64,000 nucleotides of DNA from Mycobacterium sp. (lineage in GTDB: Bacteria > Actinomycetota > Actinomycetes > Mycobacteriales > Mycobacteriaceae), in contig JACPVR010000023.1 in assembly GCA_016197405.1 (NCBI GenBank), positions 186,001 through 250,000 on the forward strand, read 5' to 3'. How positions within the stretch are numbered: the stretch's first letter is position 1; every line of letters starts with the position of its first letter. Of the stretch, positions 8,677-17,883 are shown piece by piece. A program made the position numbers and the translations under genes. The notes under the pieces are model-generated. The model made no database searches. It had not been told where the DNA came from and saw only the letters and a list, made by a program, of their open reading frames with translations.

Positions 8677-9789
8677 ATGAGTGTCTTCCCGGGCCACTTC
8701 GGCCCTTCCACCCGCACCGTGAAAGCGACCGGATCCGAAGCGGTTGTGGGCAGTCCGGTGTCACCACCTGTGGTGCCCGCCTCGACTTTTCATCTCGGTG
8801 ATGACGAGTCGGCGCAGTACGACACCTACGGCCGCAGTTCCAATCCGTCCTGGCGGCAACTGGAATCGGCGTTGGCCCAACTCGAAGGCGCGGGCCAGGC
8901 ATTGGTCTTCGGCTCGGGTATGGCAGCGCTCACCGCTGCTCTTCGGGTGCTCGTCAAACCTGGTTCGATTCTCGTCGTCCCATCCGACGGCTATTACCAG
9001 GTGCGGCTCTATGCGCGCGAATACCTTGTGCCACTTGGTGTCACAGTGCGTGAGGCCGACAGTGCCGGCATCTACGACGCCGCGGTGGGCGCCGATGTGG
9101 TGTTCGCCGAGACGCCGGCCAATCCCGGTCTGGATGTCACCGATCTGGCCCGCCTGACGGCGGTGTGCCGTGCCGGCGGTGCGCGACTGGTGGTCGACAA
9201 CACCACCGCCACACCGTTGGGCCAGCTGCCGTTGAGCCTCGGTGCCGACCTGGTGGTGGCCAGCGCCACCAAGGCGCTGTCCGGGCACAGCGACCTGCTG
9301 GCCGGATACGTCGCGGGCAGCCACCCGGATCTGATGGCGGCAGTGGCCCGCGAACGGCTGTTGTCCGGTCCGATACTCGGTGCCTTCGAGGCCTGGCTGC
9401 TGCTGCGCAGCCTGGGTAGTGCCGGACTGCGTTTCGAACGGCAATGCCTCAACGCCCAGGCGCTGGCCGAGGTGTTGTCCGATCACCCCGCGGTGCGCTC
9501 GGTGCGCTACCCGGGACTTGTCGGCGACCCCGCACACGCCGTCGCCGCCGGGCAGATGCGCCGCTTCGGCGGACTGGTCTCCATCGAGCTGGCCGACGCC
9601 GCCGCGGTGACCGATCTGGTGCGCCGCAGCGAGTTGCTGGTGTCGTCCACCAGCTTCGGTGGCATCCACACCTCGGTCGACCGGCGGGCCCGGTGGGGAG
9701 ACCCGGTCAGCGAAGGATTCGTCCGGATTTCGTCGGGTATCGAGGACACCGACGACCTGGTCACCGACATTTCCGCGGCGCTGGGCTGA
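8677..9789 (+). CDS. PLP-dependent cystathionine gamma-lyase/synthase family enzyme
   Basis: Member of the Cys/Met metabolism PLP family, 370 aa. Visible hallmarks are YGRSSNPSWRQLESALAQLE, the PLP-stacking region GSGMAALTAAL, ETPANPGLDV, VDNTTATP, and the Schiff-base lysine in VASATKALSGHSD (about residue 195). The probable reaction is gamma-elimination of cystathionine or a related C-S cleavage; family members differ in substrate, so the exact reaction is not settled. It is translationally close to gpsA (five-base gap) and 59 bp before ddl. Confidence 0.85.
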   Translation: MSVFPGHFGPSTRTVKATGSEAVVGSPVSPPVVPASTFHLGDDESAQYDTYGRSSNPSWRQLESALAQLEGAGQALVFGSGMAALTAALRVLVKPGSILVVPSDGYYQVRLYAREYLVPLGVTVREADSAGIYDAAVGADVVFAETPANPGLDVTDLARLTAVCRAGGARLVVDNTTATPLGQLPLSLGADLVVASATKALSGHSDLLAGYVAGSHPDLMAAVARERLLSGPILGAFEAWLLLRSLGSAGLRFERQCLNAQALAEVLSDHPAVRSVRYPGLVGDPAHAVAAGQMRRFGGLVSIELADAAAVTDLVRRSELLVSSTSFGGIHTSVDRRARWGDPVSEGFVRISSGIEDTDDLVTDISAALG

Positions 9790-9848
9790 TTTTGCGGGCA
9801 TTTATCGAATCGTCCCGCTCCGGGCTGAGCCGGTAGCCTCTCTAGGTT

Positions 9849-10982
9849 GTGACTGCTCGTCAACCCGGTTCTGCCGGTCGTGTCCGGGTCGCCGTCGTCT
9901 TCGGTGGCCGCAGCTCCGAGCACGCCATCTCCTGTGTCTCGGCGGGCAGCATCCTGCGCAATCTGGACCCGGAACGCTTCGAGGTGGTCCCGGTGGGCAT
10001 CACCACCGAGGGCGCCTGGGTGCTGTCGTCGGCCACCCCTGCGAGTCTGGCCATCGCCGACGGACGCTTACCCGAGGTGGGCGATGCCCCCGGTTCGGCG
10101 CTCACCCTGACGGCCGATCCCGGCCGACGCGGTGACCTGGTGGCACTTTCCGGTGCCGACCGGGCCGCCGGGGAAGTACTGGCCTCCGTCGATGTGGTCT
10201 TCCCGGTGCTGCACGGCCCGTACGGCGAGGACGGCACCATCCAGGGCCTGCTCGAACTGGCCGGGGTGCCCTATGTCGGGGCCGGGGTGCTGGCCAGCGC
10301 GGCCGGCATGGACAAGGAATTCACCAAGAAGCTGCTGGTCGCCGACGGGCTGCCGGTGGGCGATCATGTCGTGCTGCGTGCGCAGCAGGAGACCCTGGAA
10401 CCCGAACAGCGTCAGCGCCTCGGGCTGCCGGTCTTCGTCAAACCCTCGCGTGCCGGATCGTCGATCGGCGTGAGCCGGGTGACGTCCTGGGACGAGCTGC
10501 CCGCGGCCATCGCCGAGGCGCGCCGCCACGACCCGAAGGTCATCGTCGAGGCCGCGATCGTGGGACGCGAACTGGAATGCGGTGTGCTGGAGTTCCCCGA
10601 CGGCCGGATCGAGGCCAGCACCGTCGGCGAGATCCGGGTGGCCGGCGTCCGCGGCCGTGAGGACGGGTTCTACGACTTCACCACCAAATACCTCGAGGAT
10701 GCCGCCGAGCTCGACGTGCCCGCCAAGATCGACGACGATGTCGCCGACGAGATCCGGCAGATGGCGATCCGGGCGTTCACGGCCATCGACTGCCAGGGAT
10801 TGGCCCGGGTGGACTTCTTCCTCACCGACGACGGCCCGGTGGTCAACGAGATCAACACCATGCCGGGTTTCACCACGATCTCGATGTACCCGCGGATGTG
10901 GGCGGCCAGCGGGGTGGATTACCCGACGCTGCTGGCGGCCATGGTGGAGACCGCACTGGCACGCGGCACCGGGCTGCGCTGA
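9849..10982 (+). CDS. ddl: D-alanine--D-alanine ligase
   Basis: ATP-grasp enzyme joining two D-alanines for peptidoglycan precursors; the target of D-cycloserine. It has 377 aa with VAVVFGGRSSEHAISCVSAG at the N-terminus, the HGPYGEDGTIQG loop, KPSRAGSSIGVSRV, and the metal-binding ARVDFFLTD...VNEINTMPGFT motifs. The start is GTG 9849, preceded by a TAGCCT hexamer nine bases upstream and no clear ribosome-binding site, so leaderless expression is possible. Corresponds to Rv2981c. Confidence 0.97.
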   Translation: MTARQPGSAGRVRVAVVFGGRSSEHAISCVSAGSILRNLDPERFEVVPVGITTEGAWVLSSATPASLAIADGRLPEVGDAPGSALTLTADPGRRGDLVALSGADRAAGEVLASVDVVFPVLHGPYGEDGTIQGLLELAGVPYVGAGVLASAAGMDKEFTKKLLVADGLPVGDHVVLRAQQETLEPEQRQRLGLPVFVKPSRAGSSIGVSRVTSWDELPAAIAEARRHDPKVIVEAAIVGRELECGVLEFPDGRIEASTVGEIRVAGVRGREDGFYDFTTKYLEDAAELDVPAKIDDDVADEIRQMAIRAFTAIDCQGLARVDFFLTDDGPVVNEINTMPGFTTISMYPRMWAASGVDYPTLLAAMVETALARGTGLR

Positions 10983-10992
10983 GACTGAAGCC

Positions 10993-11022
10993 TGGGCGGG
11001 AATCCGGCCGAAATCCCGCCCA
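10993..11022. terminator. Hairpin between convergent ddl and DUF3515 gene
   Basis: A 9-bp perfect stem, TGGGCGGGA (10993-11001) with TCCCGCCCA (11014-11022) and a 12-nt loop, fills most of the 63-bp convergent gap. It probably terminates both transcripts. No U tract. Confidence 0.65.
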
Positions 11023-11045
11023 CGGTTCAGGATCAACCGAGCAGC

Positions 11046-11585
11046 TCAGCGTGGCGGTGCCGGATCGATCGGCTGGGCCGGTGCGATGCGGGCGATGACC
11101 TCGGAGATGCCCTGGATGGGTGCCGGTCCCGAACCCGGTGGCAGCGTCAGGGCGATGTACACCGGGCGGTCGACGGCATACCAGGTCACCCAGCCGGTGC
11201 CCGCGTCGGCGACCCGGAACCATTGGACCTCGTCGACCAGCTGCAGCGGCGCGCCCACCACGAAGTCTCCCGGCCGGTCCACACCGCAGCGCAAGATGAC
11301 CGGTTCGCCGCCGTTGTCCTGCTGCCAGGCCGCCGCACCGGGTGGTGTCGGATCGACCGTCGGCGCCCGGTGGTAGTCGCCGAGGTCCTCGGGCGTGGCT
11401 GCCAGCAGGGCGGCGCACAGCGGATCGGCTGCTCCGGGCGCCGGGACAGCCGATATCGGGACCGGGTTGCGGGCGGGTTCGCGGGTGGCCGCCACGGCCA
11501 GCACCGCCACCACCGCGACGACGGCGATCACCACGGCGGCGATCAGCACACCCCGCGGGGGCGCGTCACTTTCGGGTTCGGTCAC
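11046..11585 (-). CDS. DUF3515 family membrane-anchored protein
   Basis: 179 aa of unknown function. One N-terminal transmembrane helix (VLIAAVVIAVVAVVAVLAVA, about residues 13-32) is followed by an extracytoplasmic domain with two cysteines (DPLCAALL and LRCGVDRP), which may form a disulfide. It matches the secreted/membrane protein next to ddl in M. tuberculosis (Rv2980). The start is GTG 11585. The RAM-domain gene lies only two bases upstream on the same strand, so the two are probably co-transcribed. Confidence 0.8.
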   Translation of the reverse strand: MTEPESDAPPRGVLIAAVVIAVVAVVAVLAVAATREPARNPVPISAVPAPGAADPLCAALLAATPEDLGDYHRAPTVDPTPPGAAAWQQDNGGEPVILRCGVDRPGDFVVGAPLQLVDEVQWFRVADAGTGWVTWYAVDRPVYIALTLPPGSGPAPIQGISEVIARIAPAQPIDPAPPR

Positions 11586-11587
11586 GA

Positions 11588-11836
11588 TCAGGCGGCGCCC
11601 GCGCCTCCGTCGGCGACCGGGCAGGTCAATGTCCTGGTGATACCGTCCACGGCCTGCACACTGGAGACGACGTTGGCCTGCAGATCGGCCAGGCTGTCCG
11701 AGCCGACGCGCGCCACCACGTCGTAGGGGCCCGTCACGTACTCCGACGACAAGACGCCGGGCAGTGCCGCAACCTGTTTCGCGACGACTTCGGCACGGCC
11801 AACCTCTGTCTGGATCAACATGAAGGCCTCGACCAC
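11588..11836 (-). CDS. Lrp/AsnC ligand-binding (RAM) domain-only protein
   Basis: 82-aa stand-alone effector domain (VVEAFMLIQTEVGRAEVVAK, then LPGVLSSEYVTGPYDVVARV). Full Lrp/AsnC regulators carry an N-terminal helix-turn-helix; none is present here. GTG 11836 is preceded by AGGAG at good spacing, which decides this start over a longer antisense extension. Such stand-alone RAM proteins can bind amino acids or form mixed oligomers with full-length Lrp proteins, but the role here is unknown. It is divergent from thiL and two bases upstream of the DUF3515 gene. Confidence 0.8.
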   Translation of the reverse strand: MVEAFMLIQTEVGRAEVVAKQVAALPGVLSSEYVTGPYDVVARVGSDSLADLQANVVSSVQAVDGITRTLTCPVADGGAGAA

Positions 11837-11939
11837 CCGGGTATCTCCTGCTCGTTGTTGCCGTCTTGCTTGGGCTGTAACGTACCGCAGGTCGTGCCGG
11901 TCTACCGGTCGGGCGGCGTAGCTACGGCGTGAGGGTGAC

Positions 11940-12905
11940 ATGACTAACGGCGGGCCCGGCGAGGACCCGACTCTGGCTGAGATCGGTGAATTCGCCGTCA
12001 TCGACCGGATCAACCGGGACCGGAGCCAACCACCTCTCGTGCAGGTCGGGCCCGGTGACGATGCGGCGGTACTGGGGACCCCGGACGGCCGGGTGGTGGT
12101 CTCGACCGACATGCTCGTACAGGATCGCCACTTCCGGCTGGACTGGTCGGCACCACATGACATCGGCCGCAAGGCCGTCGCGCAGAACGCCGCCGACATC
12201 GAGGCGATGGGCGCGGCGGTGACGGCTTTCGTGGTGGCGTTCGGGGCGCCCGCCGACACCCCACTGCGTCTGGTCACCGAACTGTCCGACGGCCTGTGGG
12301 CCGAGGCGACGCGGCTGGGGGCGGGCATCATCGGCGGCGATATGGTGGCCAGCCCGCAGTGGGTGGTGTCGGTGACGGTTTTCGGCGACCTACAGGGCCG
12401 AGCCCCGGTGCGCCGCGGTGGCGCCCGGGTGGGTGACGCGGTGGCCGTCGCCGGATCGTTGGGCGCATCGGCGGCCGGACTGGCGCTGCTGCTCGCCGGT
12501 CGCGAGGATCATCCCGAGCTTCGGCGCGGTCATCTGGTGCCCGAGCCGCCGTACGGGCAGGGGCGGGTGGCCGCGGCGGCCGGTGCCACAGCGATGACCG
12601 ATGTCTCCGACGGTCTGCTGGCCGATCTGACCCATATCGCGCAGGCCTCCGGTGTCGGTATCGACCTGTCGTCGGCCGCACTGCGGGCCGACCGCGATGC
12701 GCTCGGCGCGGCCGCGCGGCAGGTGGGACGCGATCCGTGGGAGTGGGTGCTCGGCGGTGGTGAGGACCACAGTCTGGCCGGCTGTTTTCCCGGTCCGGTG
12801 CCTGCGGGCTGGCGGGTCATCGGGCATGTCGTCGACGGTGCGGCGGTGGTGCTGCTCGACGGCGCCGAGCCGACGGGTCACGCCGGCTGGGAGTCCTTCG
12901 GTTAA
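11940..12905 (+). CDS. thiL: Thiamine-monophosphate kinase
   Basis: Phosphorylates thiamine monophosphate to the active diphosphate cofactor. In 321 aa it shows the family motifs GEFAVIDRI, VGPGDDAAVL (metal/ATP binding), STDMLVQDRHFRLDW, AQNAADIEAMGA and GGEDHSLAGCFP near the C-terminus. The usual motif there is GGEDYEL; the variant HSL is a small difference. ung begins 11 bases downstream. Corresponds to Rv2977c. Confidence 0.96.
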   Translation: MTNGGPGEDPTLAEIGEFAVIDRINRDRSQPPLVQVGPGDDAAVLGTPDGRVVVSTDMLVQDRHFRLDWSAPHDIGRKAVAQNAADIEAMGAAVTAFVVAFGAPADTPLRLVTELSDGLWAEATRLGAGIIGGDMVASPQWVVSVTVFGDLQGRAPVRRGGARVGDAVAVAGSLGASAAGLALLLAGREDHPELRRGHLVPEPPYGQGRVAAAAGATAMTDVSDGLLADLTHIAQASGVGIDLSSAALRADRDALGAAARQVGRDPWEWVLGGGEDHSLAGCFPGPVPAGWRVIGHVVDGAAVVLLDGAEPTGHAGWESFG

Positions 12906-12908
12906 GTT
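12903..12908 (+). promoter_or_regulatory. Candidate -10 box for leaderless ung
   Basis: TAAGTT lies eight bases before GTG 12917, overlapping the end of thiL. This spacing would place the transcription start at or next to the start codon. No ribosome-binding site is visible. Confidence 0.4.
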
Positions 12909-12916
12909 GTCCCATC

Positions 12917-13597
12917 GTGACGGCACAGCCCTTGGATCAACTCGTCGAACCCGGCTGGGCGCAGGCCCTCGAACCGGTCCGTGACCAGGTCGCGGAGATG
13001 GGCGCCTTCCTGCGCGGTGAGATCGCGCAGGGCCGGGGCTATCTCCCGGCGGGTGCGAATGTTCTTCGCGCCTTCACGTTTCCGTTCGACGAGGTGCGGG
13101 TGCTGATCGTCGGCCAGGACCCGTACCCGACGCCCGGACATGCGGTCGGGCTCAGTTTCTCGGTGGCACCCGATGTGCGCCCGATACCGCGCAGCCTGTC
13201 GAACATCTACACCGAATACGGCGCGGATCTGGGGCTGCCTGCACCGTCCAACGGTGATCTGTCGCCGTGGGCGCAGCGCGGTGTGATGCTGCTCAACAGG
13301 GTTCTGACGGTGCGGCCGGGCACGCCGGCATCGCATCGCGGCAAAGGCTGGGAGGCCGTCACAGAGTGCGCCATCAAGGCGCTGGTGGCACGCGGGACAC
13401 CGTTGGTGGCGATCCTGTGGGGCCGTGACGCGGGCACACTGAAACCGATGTTGGGCCCGCAGGTGGGGATCATCGAGTCGGCGCACCCGTCGCCGCTGTC
13501 GGCGTCGCGCGGATTCTTCGGTTCGCGACCGTTCAGCCGCGCCAACGAACTACTGAGCGCTGCCGGAGCCGAACCGATCGACTGGCAACTGCCGTAG
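12917..13597 (+). CDS. ung: Uracil-DNA glycosylase
   Basis: Removes uracil from DNA at the start of base-excision repair. It has 226 aa with the catalytic water-activating motif GQDPYPTPGHAVGL (about residues 68-81, Asp in DPYP) and the DNA-intercalation motif HPSPLSASRGFFGSRPFS near the C-terminus. Start is GTG 12917. Corresponds to Rv2976c. It is convergent with rpmB across a short hairpin. Confidence 0.97.
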   Translation: MTAQPLDQLVEPGWAQALEPVRDQVAEMGAFLRGEIAQGRGYLPAGANVLRAFTFPFDEVRVLIVGQDPYPTPGHAVGLSFSVAPDVRPIPRSLSNIYTEYGADLGLPAPSNGDLSPWAQRGVMLLNRVLTVRPGTPASHRGKGWEAVTECAIKALVARGTPLVAILWGRDAGTLKPMLGPQVGIIESAHPSPLSASRGFFGSRPFSRANELLSAAGAEPIDWQLP

Positions 13598-13601
13598 ACG
13601 T

Positions 13602-13619
13602 GCTGTCCTGACGGACAGC
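13602..13619. terminator. Compact hairpin between convergent ung and rpmB
   Basis: GCTGTCC (13602-13608) pairs with GGACAGC (13613-13619) around a TGAC loop and fills the 23-bp gap between the two stop codons. A bidirectional terminator is likely. Confidence 0.55.
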
Positions 13620-13620
13620 G

Positions 13621-13815
13621 TCAGCCGCGGACGACCTTGCCGGCCTTGATGCACGAGGTGCAGGCGTTGACGCGCTTCTTGTTGCCACCGGGGTGGGAAA
13701 CTGCGTGCACGACCTGGATGTTCGGATCCCAGCGACGGCTGGTCCGGCGATGGGAATGCGACACCGACTTACCGAAGCCGGGGCCCTTTCCGCAGATATC
13801 GCATACGGCAGCCAT
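13621..13815 (-). CDS. rpmB: 50S ribosomal protein L28, zinc-ribbon (C+) form
   Basis: 64-aa large-subunit protein. Two cysteine pairs, CDIC at the N-terminus (Cys5 and Cys8) and CTSC near the C-terminus, form a zinc site, so this is the zinc-containing version. Mycobacteria also encode cysteine-free L28 paralogues, induced under zinc limitation, at other loci. A purine-rich GAGGAGTTC sequence precedes the start. It is divergent from the DAK2 gene. Confidence 0.95.
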   Translation of the reverse strand: MAAVCDICGKGPGFGKSVSHSHRRTSRRWDPNIQVVHAVSHPGGNKKRVNACTSCIKAGKVVRG

Positions 13816-14022
13816 AGTCAGAACTCCTCGAAGTCAGTACTGGGGGGCCAACGACCAGTCGCACTGGGTGACCCGACAACCTGACCAGAATAGGTGAGGA
13901 CTGCGGTTAACACCAAAATGGCGCCTCCGGCTGCCCACAGGCGCGGCGTGTGCGGACAGCTCGCGGTCGGCCGCAGTGACTAGGCTGGCGCCCGCATCAG
14001 TGCGGACGGCAGGAGGCGCGGC

Positions 14023-15648
14023 ATGGCGGATCGTCAGCTCGACGGTGCCGCCCTGCGGGACTGGGCGCACGCCTGCGTCGGTGACCTGATCGTGCACACC
14101 GACGAGATCAACAGGCTCAACGTCTTCCCGGTCGCCGACGCCGACACCGGCACCAACATGCTGTTCACCATGCGTTCGGCCCTCGCCGACGTCGACAAAC
14201 GCCACGGCGCCGACGTCGTGGCGGTGGCGGGCGACCTGGCGGCGGGCGCGTTGCGCGGAGCGCGCGGTAACTCCGGGATGATCCTGTCGCAGATCCTGCG
14301 CGCCGTCGCCGATGTCACCGCCTCGGCCGCGGCCGACACCGACGGTGAGTTCGGTGCCATCGACACCCCGGTGCTCGCGGCGGCCCTGCGCCACGCGATC
14401 GGCCTGGTGGTGTCTTCGGTGGGCGGCGAGGTGGTGCCGGGCACGGTGGTGTCGGTCCTGCAGGCTGCCACCGCGGCGGCCGAGCGCTGCGCCGCCGACG
14501 GCGACGGACTGGCGGGCACCGTCGTCGCGGTTGCCGACGCGGCCGCCGACGCCCTGGACCACACGCCCGCGCAACTGGCGGTGCTCGCCGAGGCCGGTGT
14601 CGTCGATTCCGGTGGACGCGGGTTGCTGGTGCTGCTCGACGCGCTGACCCGCACCATCACCGGGCATGCCGCCGCGCGCCACGCCTACGAGCCGCGGCCC
14701 AGCGCCGCGCCGGCCGCCACGGCGCCGACCTCGCCGCTGTTCGAGGTGATGTACAGCCTCGACGGCTGCGCCGCCGATGACGTGGAGGCGCTGCGGACCC
14801 GTCTCGAGGAGCTCGGCGACTCCGTGGCGATCGTCACCGGGGCCCAGCCGACCAGCCACTCGGCACACGTCCACACCGACGATGCCGGTGCGGCCGTCGA
14901 GGCCGGGCTGAAGTTCGGCACGCTGAGCAACATCCAGATCGCCGCCCTGGGTGGGGGAGCGGGTGTCGCGCCGGGCAGCTGGGCGCGCGCCCGCGCGGTG
15001 CTCGCGGTGGTGGACGGTGTGGGCGCGCAGGAGCTGTTCGCCGGTGAGGGTGCGGCGGTGCTGCGGGCCGGCCACCAGACGGCCTTGAGCGCACACGAGC
15101 TGGTGCGCGCCGTCGTCGATACCGGTGCCGCGCAGGTCATGGTGCTGCCCAACGGTTTTGTGGCGGCCGAAGAACTGGTCGCGGGCTGTGCCGCCGCCAT
15201 CGGCTGGGGTATCGATGTCGTCCCGCTACCGACCGGCTCGATGACGCAGGGGCTGGCGGCGCTGGCGGTACACGACCCGGGCCGCCCGGCCGTCGACGAC
15301 GGTTACGCCATGGCCGCCGCGGCCGGTGCGACCCGGTACGGCTCGGTCCGGTTGGCCACCGAATCCGCGTTGACCTGGGCAGGCCCCTGCCGTGCCGGTG
15401 ACGGTCTCGGCATATTCGGTGACGAGGTGCTGGTGGTGCGCCACGATGTGGCGGCCGCCGCCCGCGGGCTCATCGATCTGATGCTCGGTGTGGGCGGCGA
15501 ACTGGTGACGGTGCTGTTGGGCGCCGGCACCGACGACGCCGTCGGCCAGGCGCTGCGCGCTCATATCCACACCCATCACCTCGGTACCGAATGTGTCTGT
15601 TACCGAACCGATCACGACGGTGACGCGGTGCTGATCGGGGTGGAGTGA
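14023..15648 (+). CDS. DAK2-domain fatty-acid-kinase-like protein (YloV/FakA family)
   Basis: 541 aa, full length for the family. The N-terminal DAK phosphatase/kinase domain (NVFPVADADTGTNMLFTMRS, then GARGNSGMILSQILR) carries the DxDTGTN-type Mg-ATP site. Middle and C-terminal domains follow (EVMYSLDG..., VLLGAGTDDA). In Firmicutes the relatives phosphorylate fatty acids bound to FakB; the substrate in mycobacteria is not known. AGGAGG precedes ATG 14023. M. tuberculosis appears to carry this gene as two pieces, Rv2975c and Rv2974c. recG starts four bases after its stop. Confidence 0.88.
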   Translation: MADRQLDGAALRDWAHACVGDLIVHTDEINRLNVFPVADADTGTNMLFTMRSALADVDKRHGADVVAVAGDLAAGALRGARGNSGMILSQILRAVADVTASAAADTDGEFGAIDTPVLAAALRHAIGLVVSSVGGEVVPGTVVSVLQAATAAAERCAADGDGLAGTVVAVADAAADALDHTPAQLAVLAEAGVVDSGGRGLLVLLDALTRTITGHAAARHAYEPRPSAAPAATAPTSPLFEVMYSLDGCAADDVEALRTRLEELGDSVAIVTGAQPTSHSAHVHTDDAGAAVEAGLKFGTLSNIQIAALGGGAGVAPGSWARARAVLAVVDGVGAQELFAGEGAAVLRAGHQTALSAHELVRAVVDTGAAQVMVLPNGFVAAEELVAGCAAAIGWGIDVVPLPTGSMTQGLAALAVHDPGRPAVDDGYAMAAAAGATRYGSVRLATESALTWAGPCRAGDGLGIFGDEVLVVRHDVAAAARGLIDLMLGVGGELVTVLLGAGTDDAVGQALRAHIHTHHLGTECVCYRTDHDGDAVLIGVE

Positions 15649-15651
15649 GCA

Positions 15652-17883
15652 GTGGCCAGACTGTCTGACCCGCTGGAGTTCATCGTCGGCAAGAAGGCTG
15701 CCAAGAAACTCGACGAGACGTTCGACATCACCACCGTCGACGCACTGCTGCGGCACTACCCGCGCAGCTACAGCCAGGGGATGAGTGTGCGCGCCGAGGG
15801 CGAACAGCTCGATCTCGAAGAGGGTGAACACGTCACGTTCGTCGACGTCATCACCGGCCATGTCGAGCGGGACATGAGGCGTCAGACGGGTAAGCGGCAA
15901 CGCAAGTACCTGGTGGTCACGCTCGGTAAGCACCGGCCCAAGGTGACGGCCACCTTCTTCAATTCCGACTACATGTCCAAGGACCTCCCCGAGGGCACCA
16001 AGGTGATGCTCTCCGGTGAGGTCAAGTACTTCAACAACACTCTGCAGCTGACCCACCCGGCCTACCTGGTGCTGGACTCTGCATCCGGCAAGACCGCGGG
16101 CAGCAAGTCGCTCAAGGCCATTGCGGAGACCGCACAGACCGGTGACGGCGCGATCGACATGTCGGCGTTCGAGCGGGATTTCTTCCCGATCTACCCGGCC
16201 AGCGCCAAACTGCAGAGCTGGGATATCTACGCCTGTGTCCGTCAGGTGCTCGCGGTGCTCGATCCGATACCGGAGACGTTGCCGGAAAGCATTGTCCGGC
16301 AGATGAATCTGATGTCCGAAGACGAGGCGCTGCGGGCGGTGCATCTGGCCGAGAGCGAAGCCGAACGCGACCGGGCATTGCAGCGGCTGCGATTCGACGA
16401 GGCCGTCGGGCTGCAGTGGGCGCTGATGCAACGCCGGCACGGCGAGCTGGCCGAGACCGGCCCGGCGGCCCCGATCGCCGACGGCGGACTGCGTACCGCG
16501 TTGGCCGCGGCGCTGCCGTTCGAGCTGACCGGCGGGCAGCGTGAGGTGCTCGCGGTGATCGAACAGGAACTGACCCGAACCCGTCCGATGAACCGGATGC
16601 TGCAGGGCGAGGTGGGTTCGGGTAAGACCGTCATCGCATTGCTGGCGATGATGCAGATGATCGACGCCGGCTATCAGTGCGCGATGCTGGCGCCCACCGA
16701 GGTGCTCGCCGATCAGCACGCCCGGTCGATGCGCCAGATGCTGGGGCCACTGGCGATGGCCGGGCAGCTCGGCGGTGCCGAGCGCGCGACACGTGTCGCG
16801 CTGCTGACCGGTTCGATGTCGGCGGCGGCCAAACGCGAGGTGCGCGACGGGATCGCCTCCGGCCAGGCAGGCATCGTCATCGGCACGCACGCACTGCTGC
16901 AGGATGCCGTCGAGTTTCACCGGCTCGGCATGGTGGTCGTCGACGAACAACACCGGTTCGGCGTCGAGCAGCGAGATCAGTTGCGCGCCAAGGCTCGTGA
17001 CGGCATCACGCCGCATCTGCTGGTGATGACGGCGACGCCGATCCCGCGGACCGTGGCGTTGACCGTGTACGGCGACCTGGAGATGTCGACACTGCGCGAG
17101 CTGCCGCGCGGGCGTCAGCCGATCGCCACCAACGTGATATTCGCCAGCCAGAAACCGGAATGGCTGCGGCGGGCCTGGCAGCGCATCCGGGAGGAGGTCG
17201 CGGCCGGGCGCCAGGCCTATGTGGTCGCGCCACGTATCGACGACGAGGACACCCCGGCCGGCGATCAGGAGGGTAAGCGCAAGGCCACCTCGGTGGTCGA
17301 ACTGTATGACCGGTTGCGCGGCGGCGAGCTGGCCGGTCTGCGGCTGGGTCTCATGCACGGGCGGCTGACCGCCGAGGACAAGGACGCCGTGATGGCGGCG
17401 TTCCGCGCCGGCGAGATCGATGTCCTGGTGTGCACCACGGTCATCGAGGTCGGCGTCGATGTTCCCAATGCCACGGTGATGGTGGTGATGGACGCCGACT
17501 GGTTCGGTATCAGCCAGCTGCATCAGCTACGCGGACGCATCGGCCGCGGCAGTCACCCCAGCCTGTGTCTGCTGGAGACCATGCTGCCGCCGGATTCCAA
17601 GGCCGGCCAAAGGCTCAACGCGGTGGCCTCGACGCTGGACGGTTTCGAGCTCGCCGATCTGGACCTCGATGAGCGGCGCGAGGGAGATGTGTTGGGCCGC
17701 AACCAGTCCGGCCGGGCCATCGGCCTTCGCCTGCTTTCCCTGCGCGAGCACCGCGAGATCATCGAGTTATCCCGGACCTTTTGTCAGCAGGCCTACGAGC
17801 ATGATCCGGACAACCGCGGGCTGGCGCTGCTGGCCGCTCCGTTCACCGATTCCGAGCGAATCGAATACCTGGACAAATCGTGA
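15652..17883 (+). CDS. recG: ATP-dependent DNA helicase RecG
   Basis: Branch-migrating helicase that processes stalled forks and Holliday junctions. In 743 aa it has an N-terminal OB-fold wedge domain and superfamily-2 motifs: Walker A LQGEVGSGKTVIALLAM (about residue 320), DEQHRF (motif II), TATPIPRT, then the helicase C domain with QLRGRIGRGSHPSLCLL. Start is GTG 15652, four bases after the DAK2 stop. Its stop overlaps the start of the next gene (GTGA). Corresponds to Rv2973c. Confidence 0.97.
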   Translation: MARLSDPLEFIVGKKAAKKLDETFDITTVDALLRHYPRSYSQGMSVRAEGEQLDLEEGEHVTFVDVITGHVERDMRRQTGKRQRKYLVVTLGKHRPKVTATFFNSDYMSKDLPEGTKVMLSGEVKYFNNTLQLTHPAYLVLDSASGKTAGSKSLKAIAETAQTGDGAIDMSAFERDFFPIYPASAKLQSWDIYACVRQVLAVLDPIPETLPESIVRQMNLMSEDEALRAVHLAESEAERDRALQRLRFDEAVGLQWALMQRRHGELAETGPAAPIADGGLRTALAAALPFELTGGQREVLAVIEQELTRTRPMNRMLQGEVGSGKTVIALLAMMQMIDAGYQCAMLAPTEVLADQHARSMRQMLGPLAMAGQLGGAERATRVALLTGSMSAAAKREVRDGIASGQAGIVIGTHALLQDAVEFHRLGMVVVDEQHRFGVEQRDQLRAKARDGITPHLLVMTATPIPRTVALTVYGDLEMSTLRELPRGRQPIATNVIFASQKPEWLRRAWQRIREEVAAGRQAYVVAPRIDDEDTPAGDQEGKRKATSVVELYDRLRGGELAGLRLGLMHGRLTAEDKDAVMAAFRAGEIDVLVCTTVIEVGVDVPNATVMVVMDADWFGISQLHQLRGRIGRGSHPSLCLLETMLPPDSKAGQRLNAVASTLDGFELADLDLDERREGDVLGRNQSGRAIGLRLLSLREHREIIELSRTFCQQAYEHDPDNRGLALLAAPFTDSERIEYLDKS

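Noticed and set aside
15226..17523. 765-codon open frame on the minus strand opposite recG and the DAK2 gene
   Set aside because: A His/Gln/Arg-rich product with no domain logic; it mirrors two well-conserved genes on the other strand, a usual effect of high GC3 codon use.
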